From: Fibrobacter sp. UWH4
GTDB lineage: Bacteria; Fibrobacterota; Fibrobacteria; Fibrobacterales; Fibrobacteraceae
Assembly (NCBI RefSeq): GCF_900142475.1
Contig: NZ_FRAY01000004.1
Span: 1 to 64,000 of the forward strand
Direction of reading: 5' to 3'
DNA length: 64,000 nt
Positions within the stretch are counted from its first letter, which is position 1, and each line of letters begins with the position of its first letter. The position numbers and the translations under genes are program-made. Below are positions 23,686-32,591 of this stretch, piece after piece. Below the pieces are notes generated by a model. That model was given only the letters and a program-made list of their open reading frames with translations, was not told where the DNA came from and made no database searches.

Positions 23686-26033
23686 TTGTATAGCTGACCT
23701 ACCAACTTGCAGTAGATTGTCTTACCATGGACTTCTACTACTTCCAGTTTAGAACCCCTTTGAAGAATCATTTCGCGCTCACCGCCGAATGATTCTTTAT
23801 TTTTTCCGTTCCAGAGAACTCCGGTGTCAAAATCATGTTTATGGGCATCGTTGTAGTGAGTAAAAGGTTCGGCGTAAATTCCCTTGGCGCCTTTCGGAAC
23901 GGCTATTTTCAACGTGTAAGTTTTGGTCAGCCCGTTGCCTTCCTTTACCGCAGTTGACAAAAAAGCTCCATCGATAAAGGTATCTCCTTTTTTCAGTGAC
24001 GACAGGTTTATACCTGCAGAAGTCATAAAATCATCTGTTCCCCTAGACACAACTATGTCGCTCGGAATAACTGATTTTTCAATCGCATTTGTCATAATAG
24101 GCAAATCGTTTGTGTATTCTGACAAAGGCCTACCGCCATAATACGTTATTTTTCTTAAAGGTTCATTCAGATAGCTGTATGTCTGCGTGTATTTTGTGAG
24201 GACAGTTTTCTCTTCCTGCGAGTATTGCGCCCAAAGCTGTTCGGACAAAGGACGGAAGGCAGCATCGGCCCTATCGTCAGTGACTTTACGAAACTCCTGA
24301 ATCAGCTTTTTCGCGTCCTTGTTCGACATATAGGTCAAGTCATTCGCAGAATTATTCATTGCTGGCTTCGGATCATACTGCTTGATTCGCGCCTGTTCCT
24401 TTTCTACCTTCTGTAGTTGTTTCAACAATTCAGTCTCGGTATACGCCGACTTGTTCGCTACCATGTTTTCAAGTTCACCTAGCCATTTCTTGAAATTAGG
24501 CCAGCGCTTGTGCGTAGATGCGTATGCCTTCAAGTCAGGCAAAACCTGTTCAATCGCTTCTACCTGAATATCCTTGTTCACTTCGACAAGCAATTTCATG
24601 TAGGCATCCTGGGCTACCTTCCAGCTTGGGTATTTCTTGTTGTTCTCGACCCAGTTTATTTCGAACTCCAACTTTTTCTTTCTCTGTTCCAGAGAAATGT
24701 TTTCAAAGTCCCATTTATTGAGTTTTCCTTCTACAGACTTTTCAATCGTGACGGCAGTCTGGTAGTCGAAATCCTTGGCCACCTGGAGTGGATTCTGGAC
24801 GTACTTCATTGCCTTCAGTTCATTGACCTTCGACTTTATTTCGTTGGCGAGGTTGTTCATCTCGACGTACTGCTTTTTAGAGCCGCCCTTCATGAGTTCT
24901 TTCAGCTTGTCAAGTTCGACTCCGTTGATTCCTTCGGCTTCCTTGACAACCTCGTTCGTGAGCTTGCGGACTTCCAGGCGGTTGTTCAGACGCTTAATGA
25001 TGTCTTCACGTTCGGCTTGCGTCCTGGCGGCGTGTCGTGCCTGGGCTTGTTGCAGTATCTCCGTTTTCCTGTTGGCGGCTTCGAGCTGTTCACGGGCTTG
25101 TTCGAGCTGCTGTGCGGTCTCTTCCAATATCTCCCTGGTTGTCTTGGGTTCTTCCGGCTTTTCTACAGAACCTTCCTTGACCTCGTACTTGCCGTTGATG
25201 TAGGGGTCCCACGCGACCATAGAACACCGGCACTGAAAGTCCATTCCTGGGTGCAGGTGCACCATTGCGCCGGTTCTTGGTTTTTCGATTGGGTGCATCG
25301 GATCGTTCGGATTTTCCTCGTAGTAGACATCGGGATTGCTCACTGAACAGATTACGTTGTTCATCTCCGCATGGCTAGAACGTTCGCGTCCGTCCATCGT
25401 GGTCATCCACACGTAGTATTCTACGCCTATTTCCTTGTACGTGGCTCGGTTTATTTCGCTGTTGAGCTTCGCCGTCTCGGTACGTGCTATCAGTTCTGCA
25501 CGGTTCCTGTATTTTTCAGGCAACTGTTTCTTGACGGCCTTTTCGAGCTGGTTCTTGTTCCAGCCCTCGTTTTTCGCCTGTTGAACGATTTGGGCGATGT
25601 CATTCTTGGCATCGGTTTCAGCACTCTTGCACAAGAGCTGGAAGTTCGATTCCCAGTTGGTAAGGATTTCGGTTTTTGCTGAACCCGGATAGTAAGGCTT
25701 ACCGATAATCATTTCCGACTGTTTCGCGAAGTTGTCTACTGCCTTCTTGTCGATAGCATGGGCGATTCTGTCAATTTCGCTCTTGAAGCCGTCCGAAAGA
25801 TTCGGTTCAAGGTCCGAGAGTTCCTCGATGTCGTCACCCAGCTGCGTTCCGAGCATGGCCGCAGAAAGTGCCTCCTCGATAAAGCGCATGAACTCGTTCC
25901 TTGTCGCCCCCTGGAGTTCCCTTTCGGGAACATAGGGGTAGAACATGTTTGCGTTGAACACAGGGTGACGGCCCCGTTTCTTACCTACGGCGAGTTCAAC
26001 GCCGTTCGCGAACCTTACCAAATCGTTCAGCAT
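23676..26033 (-). CDS. MuF/SPP1-gp7-type head morphogenesis protein fused to an ADP-ribosyltransferase
   Basis: 785 residues. The N-terminal half holds the MuF minor-head domain (~130-290): LIARTETAKLNSEINRATY, WMTTMDGRERSSHAEMN and FQCRCSMV. A coiled, Lys/Glu-rich linker runs to ~560. The C-terminal ~200 residues are an R-S-E-type ADP-ribosyltransferase: Arg664 (VVSRGTD), Ser693-Thr694 (AFLSTA) and Glu752-x-Glu754 (GEREMIL) all fit the catalytic set. MuF proteins are packaged in the head in small numbers, so the toxin-like domain could be injected with the DNA. It follows the portal gene by 13 bp. Confidence 0.85.
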   Translation of the reverse strand: MLNDLVRFANGVELAVGKKRGRHPVFNANMFYPYVPERELQGATRNEFMRFIEEALSAAMLGTQLGDDIEELSDLEPNLSDGFKSEIDRIAHAIDKKAVDNFAKQSEMIIGKPYYPGSAKTEILTNWESNFQLLCKSAETDAKNDIAQIVQQAKNEGWNKNQLEKAVKKQLPEKYRNRAELIARTETAKLNSEINRATYKEIGVEYYVWMTTMDGRERSSHAEMNNVICSVSNPDVYYEENPNDPMHPIEKPRTGAMVHLHPGMDFQCRCSMVAWDPYINGKYEVKEGSVEKPEEPKTTREILEETAQQLEQAREQLEAANRKTEILQQAQARHAARTQAEREDIIKRLNNRLEVRKLTNEVVKEAEGINGVELDKLKELMKGGSKKQYVEMNNLANEIKSKVNELKAMKYVQNPLQVAKDFDYQTAVTIEKSVEGKLNKWDFENISLEQRKKKLEFEINWVENNKKYPSWKVAQDAYMKLLVEVNKDIQVEAIEQVLPDLKAYASTHKRWPNFKKWLGELENMVANKSAYTETELLKQLQKVEKEQARIKQYDPKPAMNNSANDLTYMSNKDAKKLIQEFRKVTDDRADAAFRPLSEQLWAQYSQEEKTVLTKYTQTYSYLNEPLRKITYYGGRPLSEYTNDLPIMTNAIEKSVIPSDIVVSRGTDDFMTSAGINLSSLKKGDTFIDGAFLSTAVKEGNGLTKTYTLKIAVPKGAKGIYAEPFTHYNDAHKHDFDTGVLWNGKNKESFGGEREMILQRGSKLEVVEVHGKTIYCKLVGQLYNQP

Positions 26034-26046
26034 GGCTTCTTTTCTC

Positions 26047-27294
26047 CTACTTGGATTCTACGGACACTTCCCAGCTGTGGCCGTTCTCGAAAACGTTCTT
26101 GCGCACTTCGTCGGGGTAGAGCGTTCCCATGTTGTAGTAGATATTGAGGGTCTCTGCCTGGAGCTTGCGGGCTTCGAGAGTCTGTTTCAGCGTCATTTCG
26201 TCAACGGCGCCCCATTCAAATTCGGAGTAGTCCTTGTTCAGGTTCCTGCGCGAAAAGTCCTCGATGAGCCTGCACATCGGACGGTAGAGGTAATCGGCCC
26301 TCCAGGCATCAACCGTCTGGCACCACGCCTTGGTGTCGCCCTCGTTCGTCTGTGCGAGTCCGGTAGCACTCTGTCCGAAAAGGATGCTCACCGGAATACG
26401 GGACTTTGCCGCGACGATATTCATGCACTTCTGCCAAATTTCCGAAAGTCCTGCAAAATTGTGGCTCAGGATTTCGAAGCCGTCGTCCTTTCCTGCGAAA
26501 GCCGCCCTCAAGCTGTTCATGCAGAGTTTCACCAAAGACATCATCTTGTGGATGTCTGCCACACCGCAATCGGGTTTAGACATCATCAGGTTAAGTCCGC
26601 CCATCTTCATGAGCAGGGTTCCTGTTTCCTGCGCCATGTTGACAATGGCCCCGGAAACGGCAGCAAGTTCCTTCAGCGCCTGTTCAATCGGATAGAGCGC
26701 CGATACACCGAAGTAGCTTTCTCGCAAGCTATGGCCGTTGAGCACGTCCGGCAGTTCCACGCCGTGGAAAACGGTGCACCTGGAGGCATGGATTTCGACG
26801 TCGGTGCCGTCGATCTTGTTGCAGCGGAAAATTCTCGGTTCCTCTCCGTCAAAATCTTCCTTGCGCAAGTTCACACGCCCTGCGGAATACACGCGGTACC
26901 CCTTGACCTTGGCTCCAGCGGAAGGTTCCTCGCTGATAGTTTCTGAATTGTCACCCTCGTATTCAGTGACTACTACCGAGCCGCCAGTAAGGCGCATTTC
27001 CGAGCCGGCCCTCTTGACAGCCCGGAAAAATCCGAGCCTTGTAGCATCTCTCAGCACCTCGCCTTCGGTATCGTTCGTGACTGAAATATCCTTCATGAGC
27101 GCCGCCTCGGGAACTCCGTCAACGATAAAGGACGCGATGCCGTCCTGAACCTTCATTGAAGCGAGTTCCGTAAGGTTTGCAGGAATGTAGTGCTTAGCGC
27201 GGATATTCGCGCTCTTGTCCATGCCTGCCTTGCCGAGACCAGTAACCAGGTTCTCGTAGGATCCATCCATCATTGTAGTCGTTTTCTTTGCCAT
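26047..27294 (-). CDS. Phage portal protein (DUF1073 type)
   Basis: 415 residues; forms the dodecameric ring at one head vertex through which DNA is packed. VPEAALMKDISVTNDTEGEVLRDATRLG, GGSVVVTEYEG, the KIPVSIL-like segment (SRIPVSILFGQSATGLAQTNEGD) and NYYNMG-like QAETLNIYYNMGTLYPDEVRK are typical of the DUF1073 portals of Mu-like and related phages. The position between terminase and MuF supports it. Confidence 0.85.
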   Translation of the reverse strand: MAKKTTTMMDGSYENLVTGLGKAGMDKSANIRAKHYIPANLTELASMKVQDGIASFIVDGVPEAALMKDISVTNDTEGEVLRDATRLGFFRAVKRAGSEMRLTGGSVVVTEYEGDNSETISEEPSAGAKVKGYRVYSAGRVNLRKEDFDGEEPRIFRCNKIDGTDVEIHASRCTVFHGVELPDVLNGHSLRESYFGVSALYPIEQALKELAAVSGAIVNMAQETGTLLMKMGGLNLMMSKPDCGVADIHKMMSLVKLCMNSLRAAFAGKDDGFEILSHNFAGLSEIWQKCMNIVAAKSRIPVSILFGQSATGLAQTNEGDTKAWCQTVDAWRADYLYRPMCRLIEDFSRRNLNKDYSEFEWGAVDEMTLKQTLEARKLQAETLNIYYNMGTLYPDEVRKNVFENGHSWEVSVESK

Positions 27295-27308
27295 CGTCTA
27301 TTCTCCTG

Positions 27309-28709
27309 TTAAAGAAAGTTTATCACGCTCTGCATACCGCCACCGTTCGACAGGTAAAGAAGCGCCTGTGTCGTGGAGTCCACACGGTCATCGTGCGGTG
27401 CTCCCGGAAACATCGTAAGTTCGTCAACATATTCCCGTACCCACGGATGCCTTTCGTCTTCTGCAGGAATAAGGACATTCCCAGCCTCGAAAAGAGGGCT
27501 CACCGCGAAAGCCCTGGCTTCCTTGGAGCCTTCGGGATTGAACGGAATCAGCCCCGAAATTTCCCTGTTCATTGACGAAATAATCGCCGGACCGTTGGCC
27601 TTGTCTTCCACGATTTTAGCCATGGCCTGCGGCCATTTTGCCGTAGTGCGCTGTAACGCCCTTATGCTGGACACGAAGTCCATCTTTTCTGCTATGCAGT
27701 CTAGCAGATAGTAATTAGCCCCAACCTTGCCCCAAACAGTTCCGGCCACGTTGTCGGCAGAATCGGAATTCTTGAAGGTGAAGTCCCAGCTCTGAATCAC
27801 CACGTCGAAAACCTTCGGCATGATTTCGTAAGTGCGAATCCATTCGCGCTTGATTATGCCGCCTCCGACGGGCGTAGGGTGCTGCTGGTATAGCGAGTTC
27901 CAGTCATACGATCCGACGTTTACCTTGATGCGTTCGAGCATTTCCAGCGGGTACCTGGCCTCATGCAGGGCCTCGCCCTTCTTGCGGTGAAGTTCATCTT
28001 CCTCGGCTATAGCAGGATAGTTGATTACTTGCCACTGGTCGCCGCTCCCCTTCTTCATCGCATCGAGTAGACGTCCAACCAAATCGTCCTCGTGCCACCG
28101 AGTGAGGGTTACAAGCACGCCGCCACCTGGCGAAAGTCGCGTATAAGCGGTCGAAGTGTACCAGTCCCACACACGCTCGCGGATAGTGATTGAGTTTGCT
28201 TCCTGGCGATCCTTCAACGGGTCGTCGATGCTGAGGATGTCGCAGCCCATGCCGGTGATACCGCCACCTATACCGGTACTCCTGAAACTCCCTGAATGAC
28301 CAGGTATTTCAAGAAGGTTCGTGGACCGTGAAAAACTGCTACCCCTGCCCGAAAGCGATGTCTTCGGGAAAATCAGATGGTAGTCTGAACTATCCATGAT
28401 TCTCTGAACATCCTTGTTTATTCGCTTCGACAGGCTGTCGGAATAGCTTGCCGCGATAAAGGAAATATCCGGGTTTACCCCGAAACACCACGAAGGAAAA
28501 TGCTTGCTCACCAGCTGGCTCTTGCCGTGACGAGGCGGCATCGTAAGAATCAATCTAGGCGACTTCTTTTCCATCACGTCTGCGAAGAAGTTCATCAGGC
28601 GACCGCAAATCTCGCGATGTACCCACCCTATGGAATAGGTAGGCATGGTCGGCGTGACGAACGCAAGAAGGTTCCTGCGCGAAAGCTGTATCATCTCACT
28701 AGTCGGCAT
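27309..28709 (-). CDS. Terminase large subunit
   Basis: 466 residues; the motor and nuclease that packages phage DNA. Walker A MPPRHGKS lies at 58-65, and Walker B-type CDILSIDDPLKDRQEA is near 155-170. The motor coupling region contains LVTLTRWHEDD. The nuclease acidic residues are in QSWDFTFKNSDSAD, VEDKANGPAII and DDRVDSTTQAL (Terminase_6C type). It overlaps the putative small subunit by 11 bp. Confidence 0.95.
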   Translation of the reverse strand: MPTSEMIQLSRRNLLAFVTPTMPTYSIGWVHREICGRLMNFFADVMEKKSPRLILTMPPRHGKSQLVSKHFPSWCFGVNPDISFIAASYSDSLSKRINKDVQRIMDSSDYHLIFPKTSLSGRGSSFSRSTNLLEIPGHSGSFRSTGIGGGITGMGCDILSIDDPLKDRQEANSITIRERVWDWYTSTAYTRLSPGGGVLVTLTRWHEDDLVGRLLDAMKKGSGDQWQVINYPAIAEEDELHRKKGEALHEARYPLEMLERIKVNVGSYDWNSLYQQHPTPVGGGIIKREWIRTYEIMPKVFDVVIQSWDFTFKNSDSADNVAGTVWGKVGANYYLLDCIAEKMDFVSSIRALQRTTAKWPQAMAKIVEDKANGPAIISSMNREISGLIPFNPEGSKEARAFAVSPLFEAGNVLIPAEDERHPWVREYVDELTMFPGAPHDDRVDSTTQALLYLSNGGGMQSVINFL

Positions 28710-29142
28710 CTTCGTACACCCCCAGCTCTATGGCCTGCCGCCTAATTTCTCCCAGCTTTTCGGGAGTAGGTATCGAGCCGTCCTCGTCAACAGTCACGTT
28801 TTCAGGAGCGTCAGCCATGCGTTCGAGCATCTTGCGCCTTGCTGCCGTGAATTTGGAGTTGTTCGTTTCCTCCGCCAAATCGAAAATGAAAGATGCAGCC
28901 TTGATGTTTCCGGAAAGTGCCATTCCACCCATCACGGCACAAATCGCGGCCCGCAGTTGCATCGGCTTACTTGTATCTATTCCGATGCTCTTGAGCGATT
29001 CCGATAACTTGCCTTGCGGAAGGAACTTTGCGGAAAGGACGGACCTCGCGATTTCGCGGGTCTCCCTGCTACGGAGCCTTGCCAGTCCCGAAGCCTTGCC
29101 GCCCTTGCGGCCGATGGAACGCATGTCCTGGCCTTCTACCAT
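28699..29142 (-). CDS. Putative terminase small subunit
   Basis: 147 residues, directly upstream of and overlapping the large subunit. The N-terminal basic patch GRKGGKASGLARLRSRETRE and the following helical region suit a DNA-binding small terminase. No clear HTH signature, so the call rests mainly on position. Confidence 0.6.
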   Translation of the reverse strand: MVEGQDMRSIGRKGGKASGLARLRSRETREIARSVLSAKFLPQGKLSESLKSIGIDTSKPMQLRAAICAVMGGMALSGNIKAASFIFDLAEETNNSKFTAARRKMLERMADAPENVTVDEDGSIPTPEKLGEIRRQAIELGVYEDAD

Positions 29143-29149
29143 GGCATCC

Positions 29150-29353
29150 CTAGAAATTGTTAGGTTCCGACCACCACTTTGCGAAATCAGGCCAGTATAT
29201 CGTTATACGGCCCTGCCGTCCTACTCGGCGTACCGGCATATTGCGGTTCTTTATCCAGTCATACACCGTGTCGGGATGAAAGCCGATTTTGTTGGCTATC
29301 TCCTTGACAGAGTAGTAGTCGAAATGAAGTGACATCTGTTCCTTGCTAGCCAT
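29150..29353 (-). CDS. Small MerR/excisionase-type HTH protein
   Basis: 67 residues. YYSVKEIANKIGFHPDTVYDWIKNRNMPVRRVGRQGRITIY is a winged-helix motif of the HTH_17/excisionase class (turn at GFHPDTVYDWI, wing at R-IT-IY). It lies 7 bp before the terminase small subunit gene. It could be a packaging or regulatory DNA-binding protein rather than a true Xis. Confidence 0.7.
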   Translation of the reverse strand: MASKEQMSLHFDYYSVKEIANKIGFHPDTVYDWIKNRNMPVRRVGRQGRITIYWPDFAKWWSEPNNF

Positions 29354-29378
29354 GGCGAACCTTATTTATATTTATGAC

Positions 29379-29927
29379 ATGATGACCAAAACCGAAGAAC
29401 TCGTAGAGAAATTCAAGGCTCTCGAAGACCTTGCGAAAAAGAAAATCCTTGTAGGTTGGATTGACGGCAACAACACCGCCCGTATCGCCTACGAAAATCT
29501 CCAGTCCAGAAAAAAGACCGGAAAGGCTACTCCTGCCATAAAGGCTCCAGCATCGAACGCACTCATAGCGCGAACCCTGAACTACGGACGGCAGGAAGGC
29601 ACGACGGCAGAAGGTCGGCACTATCCTGAAATAGTGGCACGCCCTTTCATGAAGTATGCCGAAGAAAATTTCCGCAAGATTTACAAACGTATTCTTGCGA
29701 GGAACGTTCCGCTGGTGCTTGCCGGAAAAATGGATGTAGACACGCTTGCAAATGCCATAGGCACTTTTTACCGCGACGAAGTTACTAGAGCCATACGCGA
29801 CAGCTCCAAGTACCCCGCCGTTTCCGAAAAGACGCTCAAGGCCCGTAGGCGGCACGGCAGCACGAGCGCAGTTCCACTTATCGATACACATCAGCTTGTA
29901 GACTCCGTTTCCTTCGAGGTACGTTAG
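29379..29927 (+). CDS. HK97 gp10-like tail completion/minor head protein, opposite strand
   Basis: The open frame runs from 29343; MTKTEELVEKF from 29382, or Met one codon earlier, is the likely start. There is no Shine-Dalgarno sequence, only the AT-rich TTATTTATATTTATGAC. ILVGWIDGN, ALIARTLNYGRQEGT, ARPFMKYAEENF and the ending LIDTHQLVDSVSFEVR match the gp10/tail-completion pattern (polar body, PPRPFM-like segment, PLIDTGQLRNSI ending). It is a structural gene embedded on the plus strand in an otherwise leftward block, overlapping the ParB-like gene's stop by 4 bp. Confidence 0.6.
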   Translation: MMTKTEELVEKFKALEDLAKKKILVGWIDGNNTARIAYENLQSRKKTGKATPAIKAPASNALIARTLNYGRQEGTTAEGRHYPEIVARPFMKYAEENFRKIYKRILARNVPLVLAGKMDVDTLANAIGTFYRDEVTRAIRDSSKYPAVSEKTLKARRRHGSTSAVPLIDTHQLVDSVSFEVR

Positions 29928-30433
29928 CGCACGCCCCAGGCCTGCGAGTACTTCGTTTCCTCGTTGATTTTCTTTGCTGCGAAAACGTTTTCGAGCATGA
30001 GCAGGTCAACCTCGTCGCGGTTGGCCCCGATTTCCTTGCAGATGGTTTCTGGCGGCACTCCGTACTCGTTCACGAGTTTCTTGATGATGTCGCTCATCTT
30101 CAACGCGATGTGCGAACCTTTGGCACGGTTGATTCGGATCGTGAGAAGCATCCTTTCGGGTTCGCTCAGGTTCATCACCACTACTGGAACCTTGCCGTCG
30201 CTCATGGCCTTCACGTCCTTGTCAACCTTCGCGATTGTGGAACGGTGGAACCCGTCGATAATCACGAAGTCCTGGGTGACAAGAACCGGCTGAATCCAGC
30301 CGTTCCGCAGAAGGCTGAATTTCAGGAGTTCCATTTCCTTGGAGAACACTACGTTCGGGTTGTAGTCGTTCGCTGAAAGTTTTTCGACATCGACCCATTG
30401 AACGTTAGAAATAGGCATTTCTTCGATTTTCAT
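29924..30433 (-). CDS. ParB/Srx-domain protein 2
   Basis: 169 residues from ATG 30433, overlapping the acetyltransferase stop (ATGA). VDVEKLSANDYNPNVV opens the ParB N-terminal fold. VIIDGFHRSTIAK is the conserved IxDGxHR box, and RMLLTIRINRAKG the third box. A C-terminal helical segment, IKKLVNEYGVPPETICKEIGANRDEVDLLMLE, resembles the ParB HTH. It lacks the arginine-rich CTP-binding GERRxR form. It belongs to a four-gene cassette with the PP-loop and GNAT genes. Confidence 0.8.
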   Translation of the reverse strand: MKIEEMPISNVQWVDVEKLSANDYNPNVVFSKEMELLKFSLLRNGWIQPVLVTQDFVIIDGFHRSTIAKVDKDVKAMSDGKVPVVVMNLSEPERMLLTIRINRAKGSHIALKMSDIIKKLVNEYGVPPETICKEIGANRDEVDLLMLENVFAAKKINEETKYSQAWGVR

Positions 30434-30807
30434 TTGACAGACCTCTTCACAAAGGTTATACCGTACTTGTTCGTCTTTCCCTTGACAAAACCTTTCGACA
30501 GATACATTCCCAAAGACATTGCAGTGCAGAAAGCCGTATCGCTTGCACGCCTGATACCTTCGGTGGCCTTTTCTCTTGCCACCCATAGTTTGGAGTACAC
30601 CCCGCGTTTTCTGAATGCAGGGAGCACGCAATCGCTCTTTAAGCGAAGGCTCTGACCAACCATCTGCCACGCAACCATTCCGACAAGGCGACCGTCTTCA
30701 AAAGCGCCGATATACTGGCAGTTAGGATAGAACTTGAAATCGATGCTCTCCTTTTCAAGACTCTTCAGTTCCAATGCCTTTTTGTAATCAATCCGTTCTA
30801 TGTTCAT
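30430..30807 (-). CDS. GNAT-like acetyltransferase
   Basis: 125 residues. CQYIGAFEDGRLVGMVAWQMVG gives the beta strands before the cofactor site. KSDCVLPAFRKRGVYSKLWVAREKA holds the R/QxxGxG/A-like pyrophosphate loop (FRKRGVYSKL), and YLSKGFVKGK is the closing strand. It overlaps both neighbours by 4 bp (ATGA), so production is tightly coupled to the PP-loop and ParB-like proteins. The acceptor is unknown; a nucleobase, nucleotide or protein are all possible. Confidence 0.75.
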   Translation of the reverse strand: MNIERIDYKKALELKSLEKESIDFKFYPNCQYIGAFEDGRLVGMVAWQMVGQSLRLKSDCVLPAFRKRGVYSKLWVAREKATEGIRRASDTAFCTAMSLGMYLSKGFVKGKTNKYGITFVKRSVK

Positions 30808-31916
30808 ACGGGAGCCTCCAGTCCTTCGAACTCGAAATCCAGGCTGCTGGGCTTGGACTTCGGCAGAATGTTGCGCTTGAAGGCTCCGTTCACAACCTGT
30901 TCGAACACGTATCTCACCGGATAGGCACCAAGGTTCTTTCCGTCACCGGCATTCCTTCTTGATGTCTCTACCGTCTTCACACGCTTTATTGCAAGTTCGC
31001 GCTCAACGCCTTGAAGATTGTCGTCGATATAGCGGTAGATTCCTCTGAACGAATGCTCGTATTTCTCGTAAACCGTATCCTTGGAACCGCCCTTGAATTC
31101 TTTCCAGTAACGGGCCTGCAGAATGAATTCCGGAAAAAGGTCAACCAGCTGCTGGTAGTATGTAGGATAGAGCGTCCTTATCTTGTCGAAGTGTTTTGCA
31201 CTCTCGGCATGGAAGGGAGTAGAAACACGTAGTTCCATGGAGTTTAATGTCTCTGCATCGTAGATGTCGCAGTACTTCAAGCCCTTCTTGTAAAAGTAGA
31301 GGAATATGTCCTGCTCGTTCCAGTCATAAATCGGCTTGCAGTTCTTGATCCGAGGTTCCTTCGTGCCGCAGATGTAGTTCTCGTTGCGCTTGTTTACGCA
31401 CGACTGAAGGCGCACCAGCGATTCGTCCGCACGGATTCCGTTCACGATGGCGACTCTGCCCTTCTCGTTCTTGCATACGAAGGCGTCCGTCGTGTATTGG
31501 TCGAACTCCCGGTATTCATTGTCTGGAATGCGGATAGCGTATTCAGGCGGTTGCCTGAGCCATTTCCTGTTTCGGTCCCATTGCACGTACTTTTCCGTCT
31601 TTCCCAGCACGAACTTCTGCGACACCAGCGGTATCGCATAGTAACGGAAATCAAACTTGCCGCTTTCGTAGATTCCCTGCACGAAACTCACAACGCTGTC
31701 GGATATCACTTCCTCGTCGCGGAAGAAAACCTTTACTTTATCCGTAATTCCCAGTTCGTCGTAGACTTCCTGTACCAGGTTGAGCGTCGCCCAGGAATCC
31801 TTGCCGCCGGAAAAAGCCACAAGCACGTTGTCGAACGTGGCGATTATGTGCCGTATGCGTTTCTTGGCCTCGGTGTACACGTCGGAGTCAAGTTTAATTC
31901 TGTGGCGCATTGCCAT
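30804..31916 (-). CDS. PP-loop ATPase, PAPS-reductase-like (IbrA/DUF3440 type)
   Basis: 370 residues from ATG 31916 (AGGAGGGG seven bases upstream); the frame extends further but into the ParB gene. VLVAFSGGKDSWATL carries the PP-loop SGGKDS at 36-41. FFRDEEVISDSVVSFV, NGIRADESLVRLQSC and IKNCKPIYDWNEQDIFLYF are the following substrate and cofactor segments of the PAPS-reductase/DndC-like superfamily. The classic reductase CGLH cysteine is not visible, so it more likely adenylates or thiolates a substrate. With its ParB partner it recalls IbrA/IbrB and thio-modification genes. Confidence 0.85.
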   Translation of the reverse strand: MAMRHRIKLDSDVYTEAKKRIRHIIATFDNVLVAFSGGKDSWATLNLVQEVYDELGITDKVKVFFRDEEVISDSVVSFVQGIYESGKFDFRYYAIPLVSQKFVLGKTEKYVQWDRNRKWLRQPPEYAIRIPDNEYREFDQYTTDAFVCKNEKGRVAIVNGIRADESLVRLQSCVNKRNENYICGTKEPRIKNCKPIYDWNEQDIFLYFYKKGLKYCDIYDAETLNSMELRVSTPFHAESAKHFDKIRTLYPTYYQQLVDLFPEFILQARYWKEFKGGSKDTVYEKYEHSFRGIYRYIDDNLQGVERELAIKRVKTVETSRRNAGDGKNLGAYPVRYVFEQVVNGAFKRNILPKSKPSSLDFEFEGLEAPV

Positions 31917-31918
31917 GG

Positions 31919-32512
31919 CTACCCCTCCTTCATCCACTCCCGGACAGCGCACAGGATGCGTTCGGCTACGGTTTCCTTTTCGGGGAACCTCTTCTTGGTG
32001 GCCGCGATGAACCTGTACCACTCGGACTGCTCGTCCTCGTCGTTGAAGGCTATCTCGTAAGTGATGTTGTAATTGTCGTCCTCGACCAGAGGTCCGCCCT
32101 CGCCTTCTCCAGCATCTGAATCCTGCTCGGTGGAAAAGTCGGCAGAGAATGCGTTGAACCCGTAGTCGGAAAAGTCGAACTGGTCGGAAAGTTCCGCAAG
32201 TTCGGAATTGAGCTTTCCGAAGTCCCATGCCGCAATCTCGGCCACCTTGTTGTCGGCAAGACGGTAGGCCTTGATTTGCTTGTCGGAAAGTTCGCTAGCC
32301 ACGACGCACGGCACCGTTTCAAGTCCTAGTCTTTTCGCGGCCTCGTATCTGGTATGACCTGCGGCTATGACCCCGTTGCGGTCAATTACGATAGGCACCT
32401 GGAATCCGAACTCCCTGATGCTGTTCGCGACTTTGTCAACGGCATCGGTGTTGATACGCGGATTGTTCTCGTATGGGCGCAACTCGCCCAACGGTTTCTC
32501 GATAATTTGCAT
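31919..32512 (-). CDS. ParB/Srx-domain protein 1 (IbrB-like)
   Basis: 197 residues from ATG 32512 behind CTGGAGAG. LGELRPYENNPRINTDAVDKVANSIREFGFQVPIVID is the ParB domain start, and VIAAGHTRYEAAKRLG its GHxR box. IKAYRLADNKVAEIAAWD matches the helix after the ParB domain in phage ParB-methylase proteins, but no methylase follows; instead an acidic tail (EQDSDAGEGEGG). It is the first gene of the cassette, 2 bp before the PP-loop gene. Confidence 0.85.
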   Translation of the reverse strand: MQIIEKPLGELRPYENNPRINTDAVDKVANSIREFGFQVPIVIDRNGVIAAGHTRYEAAKRLGLETVPCVVASELSDKQIKAYRLADNKVAEIAAWDFGKLNSELAELSDQFDFSDYGFNAFSADFSTEQDSDAGEGEGGPLVEDDNYNITYEIAFNDEDEQSEWYRFIAATKKRFPEKETVAERILCAVREWMKEG

Positions 32513-32539
32513 GATGTCTCTCCAGTATTTTCTAAAAAT

Positions 32540-32572
32540 AAACATTTGTTAAGCATTACTCAACAAATGTTT
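32540..32572. promoter_or_regulatory. Perfect 11-bp inverted repeat between divergent units
   Basis: AAACATTTGTT (32540-32550) and AACAAATGTTT (32562-32572) are complementary with an 11-bp centre, and T- or A-rich on both sides. It lies 28 bp upstream of the ParB cassette start. It could be a repressor site or a terminator. Confidence 0.55.
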
Positions 32573-32591
32573 TTTTCTCACCACCTTTAAT

